From Anthracocystis setariae (Eukaryota > Basidiomycota > Ustilaginomycetes > Ustilaginales > Ustilaginaceae), in contig CAKMXJ010000039.1 in the NCBI GenBank assembly GCA_928724745.1, forward strand, positions 992,001 through 1,056,000: a stretch of DNA of 64,000 nucleotides, read 5' to 3'. Under the pieces are notes generated by a model. It searched no databases. It saw only the letters and a list, made by a program, of their open reading frames with translations, and had not been told where the DNA came from. Shown here piece after piece: positions 51,758 to 61,605 of the stretch (the stretch's first letter is position 1; each line of letters begins with the position of its first letter). Made by a program: the position numbers and the translations under genes.

Positions 51758-53466
51758 ATGGCTGCTAGACCCAGTAGGTATCTCGCATCAATCAACAGCA
51801 GAATCGACACACAGCATACCATCACGGCAGCAGTCCGCATTATCGACCAAATATCAATGTCCAGCTACTTGTCCAAACAACAAAGAGTTCAGCGCCGAGC
51901 TCCTTTGACAGCATAGAGAGCCTTCGACTTTCCGACAATGCCACGCATATCGTCATCCAACAATCACCTTTCGCGCACCGCAGACGTCGTTGCTACAGCC
52001 AGTGCCTTCTTCGTGTCAGATGGAGGGAAAGATATAGGAGCAGAATCGATACTTTGGTGCTGTTGACGAAACGGGCAAATCACAAAGAGCCAGACGCAAT
52101 TTTGACAGGGCACAGAATGTACAGAAGGATAGGATGTTGATATCGACATCATGTTGGACTACGCATACGTGTTGCGTTGGCAGGACATCGTTGGAAGCAG
52201 TCAGCGACAGGATCACAGCGGAGGATCAACCACAAAATCTGCAAAGTCATTCGGACCTTGGCTCTTCGACAACGGACAGAGATGCTGGAACATTAAATGT
52301 GGATTGCTGTTCATCTGCTGTTGCCCTCGATCGAGAGAGGGACCTTTCATTGACATGAACGACTTTCTTATTGCTTGTTTTCCCTACCAACAGCTGTCAA
52401 CGTGAGGGGCCTCGATGGCGCGGCCTCGGGCTCGCTCCCCCTCCCCGCAGTCTTCACTGCTCCCATCCGACCTGATGTCGTTCAGCTCGTTCACACCAAC
52501 GTTGCCAAGAACAAGCGTCAGCCTTACGCCGTCTCGACCAAGGCTGGTCACCAGACCTCGGCTGAGTCCTGGGGTACCGGTCGTGCCGTTGCCCGTATCC
52601 CCCGTGTCGGCGGTGGTGGTACCCACCGTTCCGGCCAGGCCGCTTTTGGTAACATGGTCCGTGGTGGTCACATGTTCGCCCCCACCAAGCTCTGGCGCCG
52701 ATGGTTCATCAAGACCAACCAGAACCAGAAGCGTTACGCTACCGCCTCTGCTCTGGCTGCCACTGCCGTTCCCTCGCTCGTCCTTGCCCGCGGTCACCGT
52801 GTTGAGGAGCTCGAGGAGATCCCCCTCGTTGTTGCCGACGCCGCCGAGAGCTTGACCAAGACCAAGGAGGCCGTCGCTCTCCTCAAGGCCGTCAACGCTT
52901 ACAACGATGTTGTCAAGGTCTCCAACTCGCGCAAGATCCGTGCCGGTGTTGGCAAGCTCCGCAACCGCCGCCACACCCAGCGCCGTGGTCCCCTTGTTAT
53001 CTACAACAAGGATGCCGGTATCGTCAAGGCTTTCCGCAACGTTCCCGGTGTTGAGCTCTGCTCGGTTGAGCGCCTCAACATCCTCCAGCTCGCCCCCGGA
53101 GGACACCTTGGCCGTTTCGTCATCTTCACCCAGTCCGCCTTCGGCCGCCTTGACGAGGTCTTCGCTGCCAAGACCGGCTTCACCCTGCCCAAGGCCAAGA
53201 TCGCCAACACCGACGTCACCCGCATCATCAACTCGGACGAGATCCAGTCGGTTGTTCGTGCCAAGGGCCCCGCCAAGACCACCCGCCCCTTCACCCAGCG
53301 CAAGAACCCTCTCAAGAACCGCGCTGTGCTCTACCGCCTCAACCCTTACGCCCAGGCTGCTATTCGCTCCGAGATCCGCAACCAGGCTCAGAAGAAGTCC
53401 GGGATCAAGAAGGAGGCCAAGAAGCCCGTTGCCAAGGAGTTCCTCGAGCTTCTCCACGCCAACTAA
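51758..53466 (+). CDS. RPL4: 60S ribosomal protein L4 (uL4), two exons
   Basis: Exon 1 is only 16 nt (51758-51773: ATG plus four codons and one base) and exon 2 is 52394-53466. Joined they give 362 aa, the same length as yeast L4, starting [14 protein letters not shown]. The 620-nt intron begins GTAGGT and ends CCAACAG. Conserved blocks include [56 protein letters not shown] and [11 protein letters not shown]. The loop between about residues 60 and 100 lines the exit tunnel near the peptidyl-transferase centre in known ribosomes. The C-terminal extension is Lys-rich ([12 protein letters not shown]). Codon use is strongly C-ending, as expected for a highly expressed gene, and leaves a long antisense frame. 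Confidence 0.96.
51774..52393 (+). other. 620-nt intron of RPL4
   Basis: It starts after the 16-nt first exon (GTAGGTATC) and ends TTTTCCCTACCAACAG. No paired snoRNA boxes are visible on the sense strand. Together with the RPS29 intron it brackets the shared promoter with two long non-coding stretches. Confidence 0.85.
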
Positions 53467-54148
53467 GCATCTCGGTCTCTTTGTCGCGTTGGCTACATTC
53501 CCCCTGCTCCTCGCTGCGTGACGGCCAACTCTCTCTCCATCTCTCGTGTTGAATCATCGACCCGAGGGTAATGGGCATCGTCGACATAGTGGAGGCGTCT
53601 TGCTTTCTTGTAAAACCTTTTTACATGCCCTTTTCTCACTTTCCAGTTGCATTCACACATTTCACACCCGGTCCTTTGTTGTATGTCACTCCTCACGAGA
53701 AGGCAAGACGCTTTGACCCTCTACTCTCACGTAGCCCAACCATTCATCCATCTCGAACCGCCCAGTTTCACATCTCTGTGATCAGTCGGTCTTTGTATAC
53801 AATCGCACCCAACCATCCCCCCCAAAAATTTCAACAACACAAAAAGGCCGGGCTAATCGGCACGTTTTGGGACCCTTTTTCCATATTCTCTCGGTCATGT
53901 GTGACTTGTGACTTTGACAGTGTGTCGAGTTGGGTGTTGTTCGGTTTGAGCAGCGGTTTGAGCAGCGGTTTGAGCAGACCGAAAGAAGGGTGAGATGTCG
54001 CAGAGGCCAATGTCTCATGTGACGACAGACGGATCGTGCTCTCACTCCACAAGAGTTAACGCAGCCTGCTGGGAAGGGACGACGGGAGGTATGAATAGAG
54101 ATGTTATTGTGCATGGAAGCAAACTGCAAAAGTGGTTCTGTTTTTGGC
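53467..54148. other. Convergent 3' intergenic region RPL4/UAP1
   Basis: About 680 bp between stop codons with a threefold 12-bp tandem repeat at 53942-53977. No gene is supported. Confidence 0.5.
53942..53977 (+). repeat. Tandem 12-mer (CGGTTTGAGCAG) x3
   Basis: Three exact adjacent copies of CGGTTTGAGCAG in the RPL4/UAP1 spacer. Confidence 0.9.
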
Positions 54149-55633
54149 TCAAGGCTCAATGTTGCCAGATTGAGAGAGGGTCTGGCCAGCAAACTTGTCG
54201 AGACCTTCGCCACTGTATGTGAGAAGAGGGCTGAGCTCGATTTCGACGTTCGGCTCGATCTTGGCACCGGCTGCGGTGAGCCAGCGGCTCTGCTGCGCGA
54301 GAAGATCGCGGCGCGAAGAGTCCGGATCGTCGGCACCGGTGCCCTTGGCGTTCTTGAGCGGACTGAACTCTTCTTGTCTCGCCACTTCGTGCACCGCGAG
54401 TTTGTCGCCACAGAAGGGGAAAACGTCAAAGACAAAGAGCTCCAGCTTCATACCGTTCGGTGTGGTAGGCTTGAAGGGTTGTCCCGTCGAAGGGTCGACC
54501 GTGGGGATCTTTTTGCGGGCAATATGATGGGCCATCTCAGGCTCGAATGCGGGGACGTCGTCTGCCAAGAACTTGGTGGTGTAAAAGTGGTTGACGATGT
54601 TGGCGGCACGGAACGAGAGCTCGCCGTTGGCATCACGTGCTTCGCTCATCGCTTCAGGAATCTCCGAGTATTCGACGACGCCAAACTTTCCGTCCTTGAG
54701 TGCGATCACACCAACCGATTCCTTTGGGTTCTCCTTCTTGACAACTTTGACGCCAGCCTGGACGCTCTGCTCGAGACAAACACCGAGGAAGATGGGGTCA
54801 CCGACCTTGACAAGGCAGTTGTCGACACCGTACGCGTGGAGGTACTGGATGCCACGCTTCTCGAGATCAGAGATGACTGTATCTGGTTGAGCCTTGTTGT
54901 ATGGTGTTCGAAGAGCGCGGTAAAGACCACCGTTGCCGTCGGGAGCGGTTGCGACCTTACTTGTTGTCTCGAGCAGGATCTTGCCATCGAGGGAAAGACA
55001 AGGAAGCGTACCTTGTTCGAAGAAGACAATGTTGCTCTTATCGAGGCCAAAGTAGTTATGTTGGGCGAAAAAGGCTTCTGTATCGGAACGTGTAGGACCT
55101 GACGTCATGATGTACCATGGAATGGTGACTGGAGCGGAAGAGGAGGAAGAGGAGGCGTGCTCAGCAGCAAGCTTCTGCAAGCGAAGAATGCGTTCTGCCT
55201 GGATCTGAAAGAGACTCTTTTGCGAAGGAAGACCAATGTCGTAGCAGCCCTTAGGAGCGCTGGAGCCTAGACGGGTGCCCTGTCCACCTGCCATCAAAAG
55301 AACACCGACCTGACCCTTGGCGATGGCATCGAGACCAATGTTGCGAAAGTGTTCCACCTTGGCGGGGTCTGCCTCGCCTTGAATGGTGTTCTCGACAGAA
55401 GAAGGGGGAGGTGGCTGCACCTGATGCGCCTTGCCAGCGCGAGCTTCTTCGTCGGCCTTGACGGAAGTGTGAAAGATCTGGTTGACCCGAACTACATCGA
55501 TCTCATCGAGCTGCTCGGCAAGCTGTGCTTGTTGTTCGGCGCTCAGAGTGTCCCAAAAGGCGAACAGATGTGACTGTCCAGCCTTTTCGTACCTCTGCCT
55601 CAGGGCTGTGATATCGATGGGAGAGATCGACAT
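54149..55633 (-). CDS. UAP1: UDP-N-acetylglucosamine pyrophosphorylase
   Basis: 494 aa from the ATG at 55633 (MSISPIDITALRQRYEKAG); the seven codons upstream begin with TTG. The nucleotidyltransferase signature is GVLLMAGGQGTRLGSSAPKG near residues 113-132. Downstream come PWYIMTSGPTRSDTEAFF, the substrate-binding region with DGNGGLYRAL, LEKRGIQYLHAYGVDNCLVKVGDP, and ELFVFDVFPF with REEFSPLKNA-like residues (RQEEFSPLKNAKGTGADD). The enzyme makes UDP-GlcNAc from UTP and GlcNAc-1-phosphate, the precursor for chitin, N-glycans and GPI anchors. The length matches yeast Qri1 (477) and human UAP1 (about 505-522). A Ser-rich insert lies near residue 165. Confidence 0.95.
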   Translation of the reverse strand: MSISPIDITALRQRYEKAGQSHLFAFWDTLSAEQQAQLAEQLDEIDVVRVNQIFHTSVKADEEARAGKAHQVQPPPPSSVENTIQGEADPAKVEHFRNIGLDAIAKGQVGVLLMAGGQGTRLGSSAPKGCYDIGLPSQKSLFQIQAERILRLQKLAAEHASSSSSSAPVTIPWYIMTSGPTRSDTEAFFAQHNYFGLDKSNIVFFEQGTLPCLSLDGKILLETTSKVATAPDGNGGLYRALRTPYNKAQPDTVISDLEKRGIQYLHAYGVDNCLVKVGDPIFLGVCLEQSVQAGVKVVKKENPKESVGVIALKDGKFGVVEYSEIPEAMSEARDANGELSFRAANIVNHFYTTKFLADDVPAFEPEMAHHIARKKIPTVDPSTGQPFKPTTPNGMKLELFVFDVFPFCGDKLAVHEVARQEEFSPLKNAKGTGADDPDSSRRDLLAQQSRWLTAAGAKIEPNVEIELSPLLTYSGEGLDKFAGQTLSQSGNIEP

Positions 55634-56683
55634 GTTGGTGCGCGAGATTGTCAAGAATCAAGCAACGCCGCTAATGCGATCGACGGAGCTTGTGCAGAAG
55701 TCTTGAAGAGGAAGAGGCTCGAGGTGGCCGCCTGTGGAACGTTTTTGGACGATGCGGGTTAGGGAGAAGGGGCAAGTTGTGATGCGTGGTGGTTGGAAAG
55801 CAAGTTCAGACTGTGCTATGGGATGCGTGGTGCAGGGCCTAAGTGGAAGGGGGAAGTGGAAGGAATGACAAGGACGCTAAGCGACGCAGATGTTGGCTGG
55901 TGGATTGGGTTGGGCGTAGTGGAGCATGCCGTCAAAGGGGCGGTTTTGCGACGTGCATATCTTGCCAACGACGCAGGCATGCAGCGCTCTCAGAATGAAT
56001 CTCAAGAATAATAAAATGGGCACTCTTGATCGACAGCCAAGAAAGACAGGCAAGAGACACTTTTTCGGTGGCAGTCACAGTCGGGGGTAGTCCGAATGCA
56101 GAAACAAATTCTCTGAGCGCCCCCTGACAAATTCGCCTAAATGTTGGCAGTCACACAGAGTGTCGAATCGAGTGTTGGTCTTTGTCCACATCCAAACGCA
56201 CGCACGCACGCGTCACTTGCGTCCACTCAGGCCTCCTAAGCCTGCAGATCAACGGCGTAGCGAATTCGCCTAAAATCCCAGTCCCGCTGAACCTTGGAAC
56301 TCAGTCGACTGACTGTCTTTCTGTTTGGTCTTCGCAATTTCTCCGACAGGTGCCTGATGGCTGTGCAAATCCTGGCCCACACACAACCTTCCCGACCAGC
56401 CAGCCGCAAGCCACACCGGCTGCCAATCTCTGCCCCGTTTCCTCACAGATACTCATTTTACCGTTGCAACGTTCCCTCGTTTCAGGCATCATTGCAGGCG
56501 CGTCTACAATCAATATATTGGTACAAGGCATAAGAGAGTGTTACAAGACGAGAAGCGGAACGGATTCACTGACTTGCGATGAGGACACGGACAACGCGGA
56601 GACAGATGCAAGCGTAACGGATGGAAAAGCGTATGTGGTAGGCAGAAGCTCGCTGAGGACAGTGCCACCAGCCAAACGCTTCT
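55634..56683. other. Intergenic region, UAP1 promoter and bZIP 3' side
   Basis: About 1 kb. The first few hundred bp are the UAP1 promoter and leader on the minus strand. A plus-strand frame at 56182-56733 opens at a TTG, overlaps the bZIP gene and shows no known motif, so I do not call it. Confidence 0.45.
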
Positions 56684-59083
56684 TCACATGCGGATGGGCT
56701 CTTCGCCTCGCGCTCGCCTCCAACGGTTGGTGATGCGCAGCATCTCGCCATCGGCAATGTACGGGTATTTGCGGAAGAAGCTTTCCTTGAACTCGAAACA
56801 CTCACTGTCAAATACATCGCCTGCGGGCGACCAAATCCGCAGCGTCTCCACGAGCTCGAGGAAGAAAACGTCGAGCCACATCTGCGCAGGCTTGGGGAGA
56901 GAGGCAGAGCCTCGCGGTTTGTCCAGGAATCCATACGAGTAGATGCGATTCTTGTCTGGCACCACCACGGCACCGCCCTCGTAGTCTTTGGGCTTCCACG
57001 CCGAAGGGTTAGATACCAGTGCAGTCCGCTTGCGAATGTCTTCGTCCGTGAGCTCATTGCTCTGGCACGGCGGCGCCTGGTTTTTATCGTTCGACCTGGG
57101 CGCTTCTGTGTCGGTGAAACGGTCTTGGTCCACCTGCTTCTGCTCTTCGATCGACTGGAATGCGCTGAGAATCGTCAAAACACGATCGCGCATGGCAGGG
57201 TACGGCATAACGGCGATCTCGATCGGGTGGAAGCCGATGCGAAGCTGCGTCTCTGTGGGCATCAAGTTCTTCGGCAAGTACAGTTCTGTAGCGCCCAACG
57301 ACGGGTCTCCTGGGAAGCGAGGTAGATCATCAAAACCGCCGATATAGCTCGGAACTTCCCTCGCCACTCGAAGGTTGACGATGCCAGACTTGAGCTTGGT
57401 GGAAAAGGGCAGGAGTGTGCTAAAATAGAGGCGGCATACCTTGTACAGAACCAGCTCGGGTACGGCCACCATCGAAGGGAAGCTCTGGGCCGCCTTTTGG
57501 CGCTTCTGGTTGATGGAAATTTCCCACGTCATCTTCTTGATTTGCTGAGATGCTGATTGCGCTTGCTCGGCAGACAGCTCCTTGCGCTTATCTGAGGATG
57601 TCGAGTCCGCCGTACTCTTGGAGGAAGCCAACTTCTGCGCCAGACCCGGTCGTGCCTCGGTCTGTTCATCTTCATCGTAGTCGTCTTCGTCCGAGTCGCT
57701 CTCGGACCCATCGTATCCTTGCGCTGAAGACTTTTGGGCGGGGAAGCGATTTCCGGCATAGCCCTTCCACTCGGCATCGGCGGTGTCATCTTCGAGTTGA
57801 GACTGGATGAGGTCGAGGTGGATGGCGCCGGTGAATTTGGTCATGTGAACGGGTGCGATCTCGGAACCATCTTGTCCGCACATGCCCGCACCATTGGACA
57901 GAGCTTGGCTAAACTTCTTCATGTCAGCGAGCGCTTTCCTGAGAGAGGCATTCTCGGATTCCAGCGTTTCCATGCGATCTTGCTTGCGCTTGCGCGACTC
58001 GCGTTGGGACGCCTTGTTGCGTTCGCGTCTCTCCACACTTGTTTTGAACGATGCCGAGCTCGAGTTGGCGTCAGACGAACCGGGATGGAAGGCAGGGTTC
58101 ATCAAGGCACGCGCCGAGTGCGCGCTGCTGGTCGTCGATCCCTCGGCGGGCGATGTGTTGCGCGTTGCCCGTGCGGGCGTAGACGATGTGGGTATTGCTG
58201 TCACGGGGGCTGCTTTTGCGGGCGCAGCTGGAACAGACATGGCTGGAGCCAGCCAGGAGTCAATCGAGTCGAAAAGAGCCGACGATACGTTTGCGCCCAT
58301 GAGCATGCCTCCGGGCGGACCAGACGGCGAGGTTGTTTGTGACAGGTGAGGATGTGAGGCGTTGAGGACATCGGGACTGCCGGGCAGATGCGATGAAGAG
58401 TTCGGCGAGGTGGTGTCTTTGAAGTTGACGGAGCCTGAAGCGGACGTGACAGTGGATTGAAAGGCGACGTTGGCGAGAGGAAGACCGGCCTCGGGCAGAG
58501 GATTAGACAGAGTCGAAACGGGAGAGGCTTCATCACTAGCACGCCTCGGACTCACGAGAGACGGAACCGCGGACGTGTAGCTATTGGAGCCATCAGGTGC
58601 AGAGATCCGGGCATTTGGGCCAATTGCGGCGAGGCCGAAGGCGGGTGCATTGTGCGAGTGGAAAGTGTCGGTCTCCATTCCGGCAAAGCCGGTTAGGTTT
58701 GACGAGACCGGAAGAGCGGCTGACATGGATGCGACCGAGGAAGCTACCAGGTTGGTGATGGGGTCTGAAGCTTGGGCGTGCTGAGCGTATTGGTCGAGCT
58801 GGAAAGGCAAGCTTGAGGGATCGACCATGTTCTGCGTCGTCGTTTGTTGCGAAGAGTTGTAGAGCCACGCGGGCACATTGGATGTGTGGACACCTTGACC
58901 GTAATGATAGTTTTGGTCTGGATGCTGGAGGGAGAAGGTATGATTCGAGGTGTCCGTGGTCGGATAGATGGGGGCTGTGCGAATGCGGGGATCGGCGCTG
59001 CCGGGCACGGTGGACGAAAACATATCGGTTTGACGACGACCGAAAGGCAGTTGTGCTGCGGTTGCAGCAGTCGAGTGTTGCAT
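56684..59083 (-). CDS. bZIP transcription factor with DUF3425 domain
   Basis: 799 aa from the ATG at 59083 (MQHSTAATAAQLPFGRRQ); the frame extends three codons further only to a TTG. The N-terminal 345 residues are Ser/Ala/Pro/Asn-rich and disordered, a plausible activation region. A basic region and zipper lie at about 349-400: ERRERNKASQRESRKRKQDR, then METLESENASLRKALADMKKF, with Asn and Arg at the DNA-contact positions. Residues about 535-795 form a DUF3425 region (VAVPELVLYKVCRLYFSTLLPFS, then FHPIEIAVMPYPAMRDRVLTIL, a FFLELVETLRIWSPAGDVFD block and KYPYIADGEMLRITNRWRRARGEEP). Such bZIP-DUF3425 proteins are frequent in filamentous fungi and mostly uncharacterised. Between the two domains is a Ser/Asp-acidic stretch. 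Confidence 0.88.
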   Translation of the reverse strand: MQHSTAATAAQLPFGRRQTDMFSSTVPGSADPRIRTAPIYPTTDTSNHTFSLQHPDQNYHYGQGVHTSNVPAWLYNSSQQTTTQNMVDPSSLPFQLDQYAQHAQASDPITNLVASSVASMSAALPVSSNLTGFAGMETDTFHSHNAPAFGLAAIGPNARISAPDGSNSYTSAVPSLVSPRRASDEASPVSTLSNPLPEAGLPLANVAFQSTVTSASGSVNFKDTTSPNSSSHLPGSPDVLNASHPHLSQTTSPSGPPGGMLMGANVSSALFDSIDSWLAPAMSVPAAPAKAAPVTAIPTSSTPARATRNTSPAEGSTTSSAHSARALMNPAFHPGSSDANSSSASFKTSVERRERNKASQRESRKRKQDRMETLESENASLRKALADMKKFSQALSNGAGMCGQDGSEIAPVHMTKFTGAIHLDLIQSQLEDDTADAEWKGYAGNRFPAQKSSAQGYDGSESDSDEDDYDEDEQTEARPGLAQKLASSKSTADSTSSDKRKELSAEQAQSASQQIKKMTWEISINQKRQKAAQSFPSMVAVPELVLYKVCRLYFSTLLPFSTKLKSGIVNLRVAREVPSYIGGFDDLPRFPGDPSLGATELYLPKNLMPTETQLRIGFHPIEIAVMPYPAMRDRVLTILSAFQSIEEQKQVDQDRFTDTEAPRSNDKNQAPPCQSNELTDEDIRKRTALVSNPSAWKPKDYEGGAVVVPDKNRIYSYGFLDKPRGSASLPKPAQMWLDVFFLELVETLRIWSPAGDVFDSECFEFKESFFRKYPYIADGEMLRITNRWRRARGEEPIRM

Positions 59084-61605
59084 GGCGAGCAAGACAGCGG
59101 TGATGATAGGAGGACGAAGGATATCGGCTGATCAACGAGGTGGATGCGGAAGGGGAAGTGTGTGTCGGTCGCTATTTGGTGTGGTCGTATTTCAGGACTG
59201 GGGTCGTAATGATGGCGGGCGAGCTCCACTTGCTTTCGTCGTATCGCACAGAGCGCAGCAAAGTTGGGTCGAGACCCAAAAGACAGCGAGCGCACAGCTG
59301 AGATTGATGGTGATGGAAGAGAATAGCAAACGCAGCAGTTTCAAGTCGTGGAGGCAGATAACTAGCTGACTGGCGATCCGAATTGTTGGGGGAGGGGAAG
59401 GCAGCGAGCTGAGCAGCAGCTTGTACCCTATTGTGGGCTACAGTGATGCACAAGGACGCGGGGATGCAAGGCTGGAATACAGTGTTGACGGCGTGCAGTT
59501 CAGACGGGGACCTTACCTATTTGAGCAGGCTGTCACCACATGTCAAGGTCAAGTCAAAGCGGGACATGGGGCTATGGACTAAGCACAGCCGATTTTATTT
59601 TAACAAAAGGCGCCGAGGTCGGGAGAAGTGCGAAACTGCGGGCGGGAAGGGCAACCACAAGTTGGGCGTCTCTTCTGCCGGAACCCTTGCAATTCATTTT
59701 GTACTTGCTTGGGCCTGGGCTTGGACTTGGGCTTTGGCTTGTCAAATGCGGTGGATCAGGCGTATCAGGCGGGTGAGGCGGGTGAGGCGGGTGAGGCGGG
59801 TGAGGTGCGGGAAGAAAAAGAAAAGAAAAGCCACCCTGACCACATGATGCCTGGTTACAATCCGATCCCATGAATGCTTCTGCAGCCGAAGCGGCCCATC
59901 GAACCTCGCTTCCCTCCCTTTTTCTTCCCACGAGCGAGCTTTGGCAATTTCACTTGGACCCACGCCGCTTGGGACTTTTGGCTACGACAACTGCACACGT
60001 ACAGACTGATGCTCCTTGCCAACTCGTTATTGATTCAGACTCTGCAATCAGATTCAACTTCATACTGTAGTGGCATGAGTAGAGTATATAGCCGGAGCAA
60101 GGTACAGTTTCAAGTAGCTCGGCGCTGAGGCATTGACCATCCCAGACCACACAGCGCTGAGTGTTGAACATCTTGAGGATCAGGTTGCAGAAGCAGCATG
60201 AATCCCTTGCAATTGCGGGGGATCCATCAGCGCCCTCAGAACAGTTTGGCGTTATGGGTCCGACGAGATCGTTGCTCGCGATCCCTCTACACTCACAAGA
60301 CTCGTTCTCACGGCGGTGGGAATCGATTTCGCCTCGGCGTATGGTCCCTTTGTCACATTCGGATCAATTTGGTGTGACGGGCTGGCTGCAAAACTTCGAC
60401 AGGATCGGAATTCTCCCTTTCGATTAAACATCGCACAAAATGCCACGTAGTACAGGCAGAACTGTCTACTCTGCATGAACCTAGTTCGCCCTCAGGGTCC
60501 AAGACATTCCTCGCTTCGCAGCCCCTTCGCTTTTACCCTTTTGTCAACACCATCCTAACACACAAGAACCAGCACTGGATCGATTGTTTCATAGGTCATG
60601 GTCACTCTCGGGTGGCTTCAAGGTCGTGCGCAGCAGGCAGGAGCAGGTGGTACAAAGCTCGATGAGATAAAATGACTGATCTTCTTTCATCAACGCTCAG
60701 TTGCAGTTGTGTTTCAGCTTTCCCTCAGACTCCACTTATGCAGTCTTGTACACGCAGTTCGAGTTCGACGGTCTAAGAGCTTTGTCCCCGCCCTACAGCA
60801 TGGAAGCTACTGTGCTGTGTTTGTTAACGAAATTGCAGGCATGTTGCCCAAATACATCTACTGCACTATACCGACCTAAGCAGCTCGTGCGGAACTCCAT
60901 CGGTTGAAGCTCAGAATGGCTCGCTTGAGTTCGCCGGCAGATCTTGACCTCAGCAATTCAAATTTTGACCCTCACGGATGCAACGTACACAGTATCTGTA
61001 CCATGCGGATAAACAGAAACCCGCACAATGCACGTTACATTTTGTGTCTGCAGCTGCTGCTCAAAAACTCCAATGGTAGTCGAATGATCCGTGGCCGCCT
61101 TCATGGTTTTGAGCTGGCTACTTTCTTTTCCCTCTGACCTCGAAGCTCAGAGACTTCCTCCTCTTGAACAGATAGAATCATCACCAGAGCGCTCTATCTC
61201 GCTTGTTTGCTGCCACAGTGCAGGACACTGACAAGTCATCCTCGTGCGGTATCAACAATTAAGCCTGTGATTTCGTGTCCACATTTTAGGATCAAATTTC
61301 TTTCAGACACGAGATTTTTTTTTTGCTCAAGCTTTTCAAAGCTTCCACATCCATTTCCTGCATCGCTACCACCCAACTCTTACATAAGCATACCATACAT
61401 CCTGCCTCTTATTCGTAGTTTACTGTACCCGGGCCATCCTGCTCGCTCAGCTGCACATATCACACCACTCTGAAGGGACAAAGCTGAAACGACGGACATT
61501 CTACGTCTGGATTGATGGACTGACGTGGTATCTTGTGATGGCTGAAATGTTGAGTAACTTCGCTCGTCCGTCCCGGGCGATCAAACTGGCTGCTGAGAGG
61601 GTTGG
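59084..61605. other. Gene-poor region between bZIP promoter and ERG27 3' end
   Basis: About 2.5 kb. The first part is the promoter and leader of the bZIP gene. A 9-bp minisatellite lies at 59768-59803 and a T-tract at about 61317-61325. A 138-codon plus-strand frame over the minisatellite (59431-59847) owes its length to the repeat and has no domain. No RNA gene was recognised. Confidence 0.45.
59768..59803 (+). repeat. Tandem 9-mer (GGCGGGTGA) x4
   Basis: Four exact copies followed by a degenerate GGTGCGGG. Confidence 0.92.

Noticed and set aside
52384..53457. 357-codon minus-strand frame opposite RPL4
   Set aside because: Same explanation: a shadow of a highly expressed gene with C-ending codons, Leu/Gly/Val-rich and domain-free.
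56182..56733. 183-codon plus-strand frame between UAP1 and the bZIP gene
   Set aside because: Starts at a TTG, overlaps the bZIP 3' end, and shows no motif.
59431..59847. 138-codon plus-strand frame over the 9-bp minisatellite
   Set aside because: A repeat whose unit is a multiple of three keeps any frame open; no domain or expected codon use was seen.
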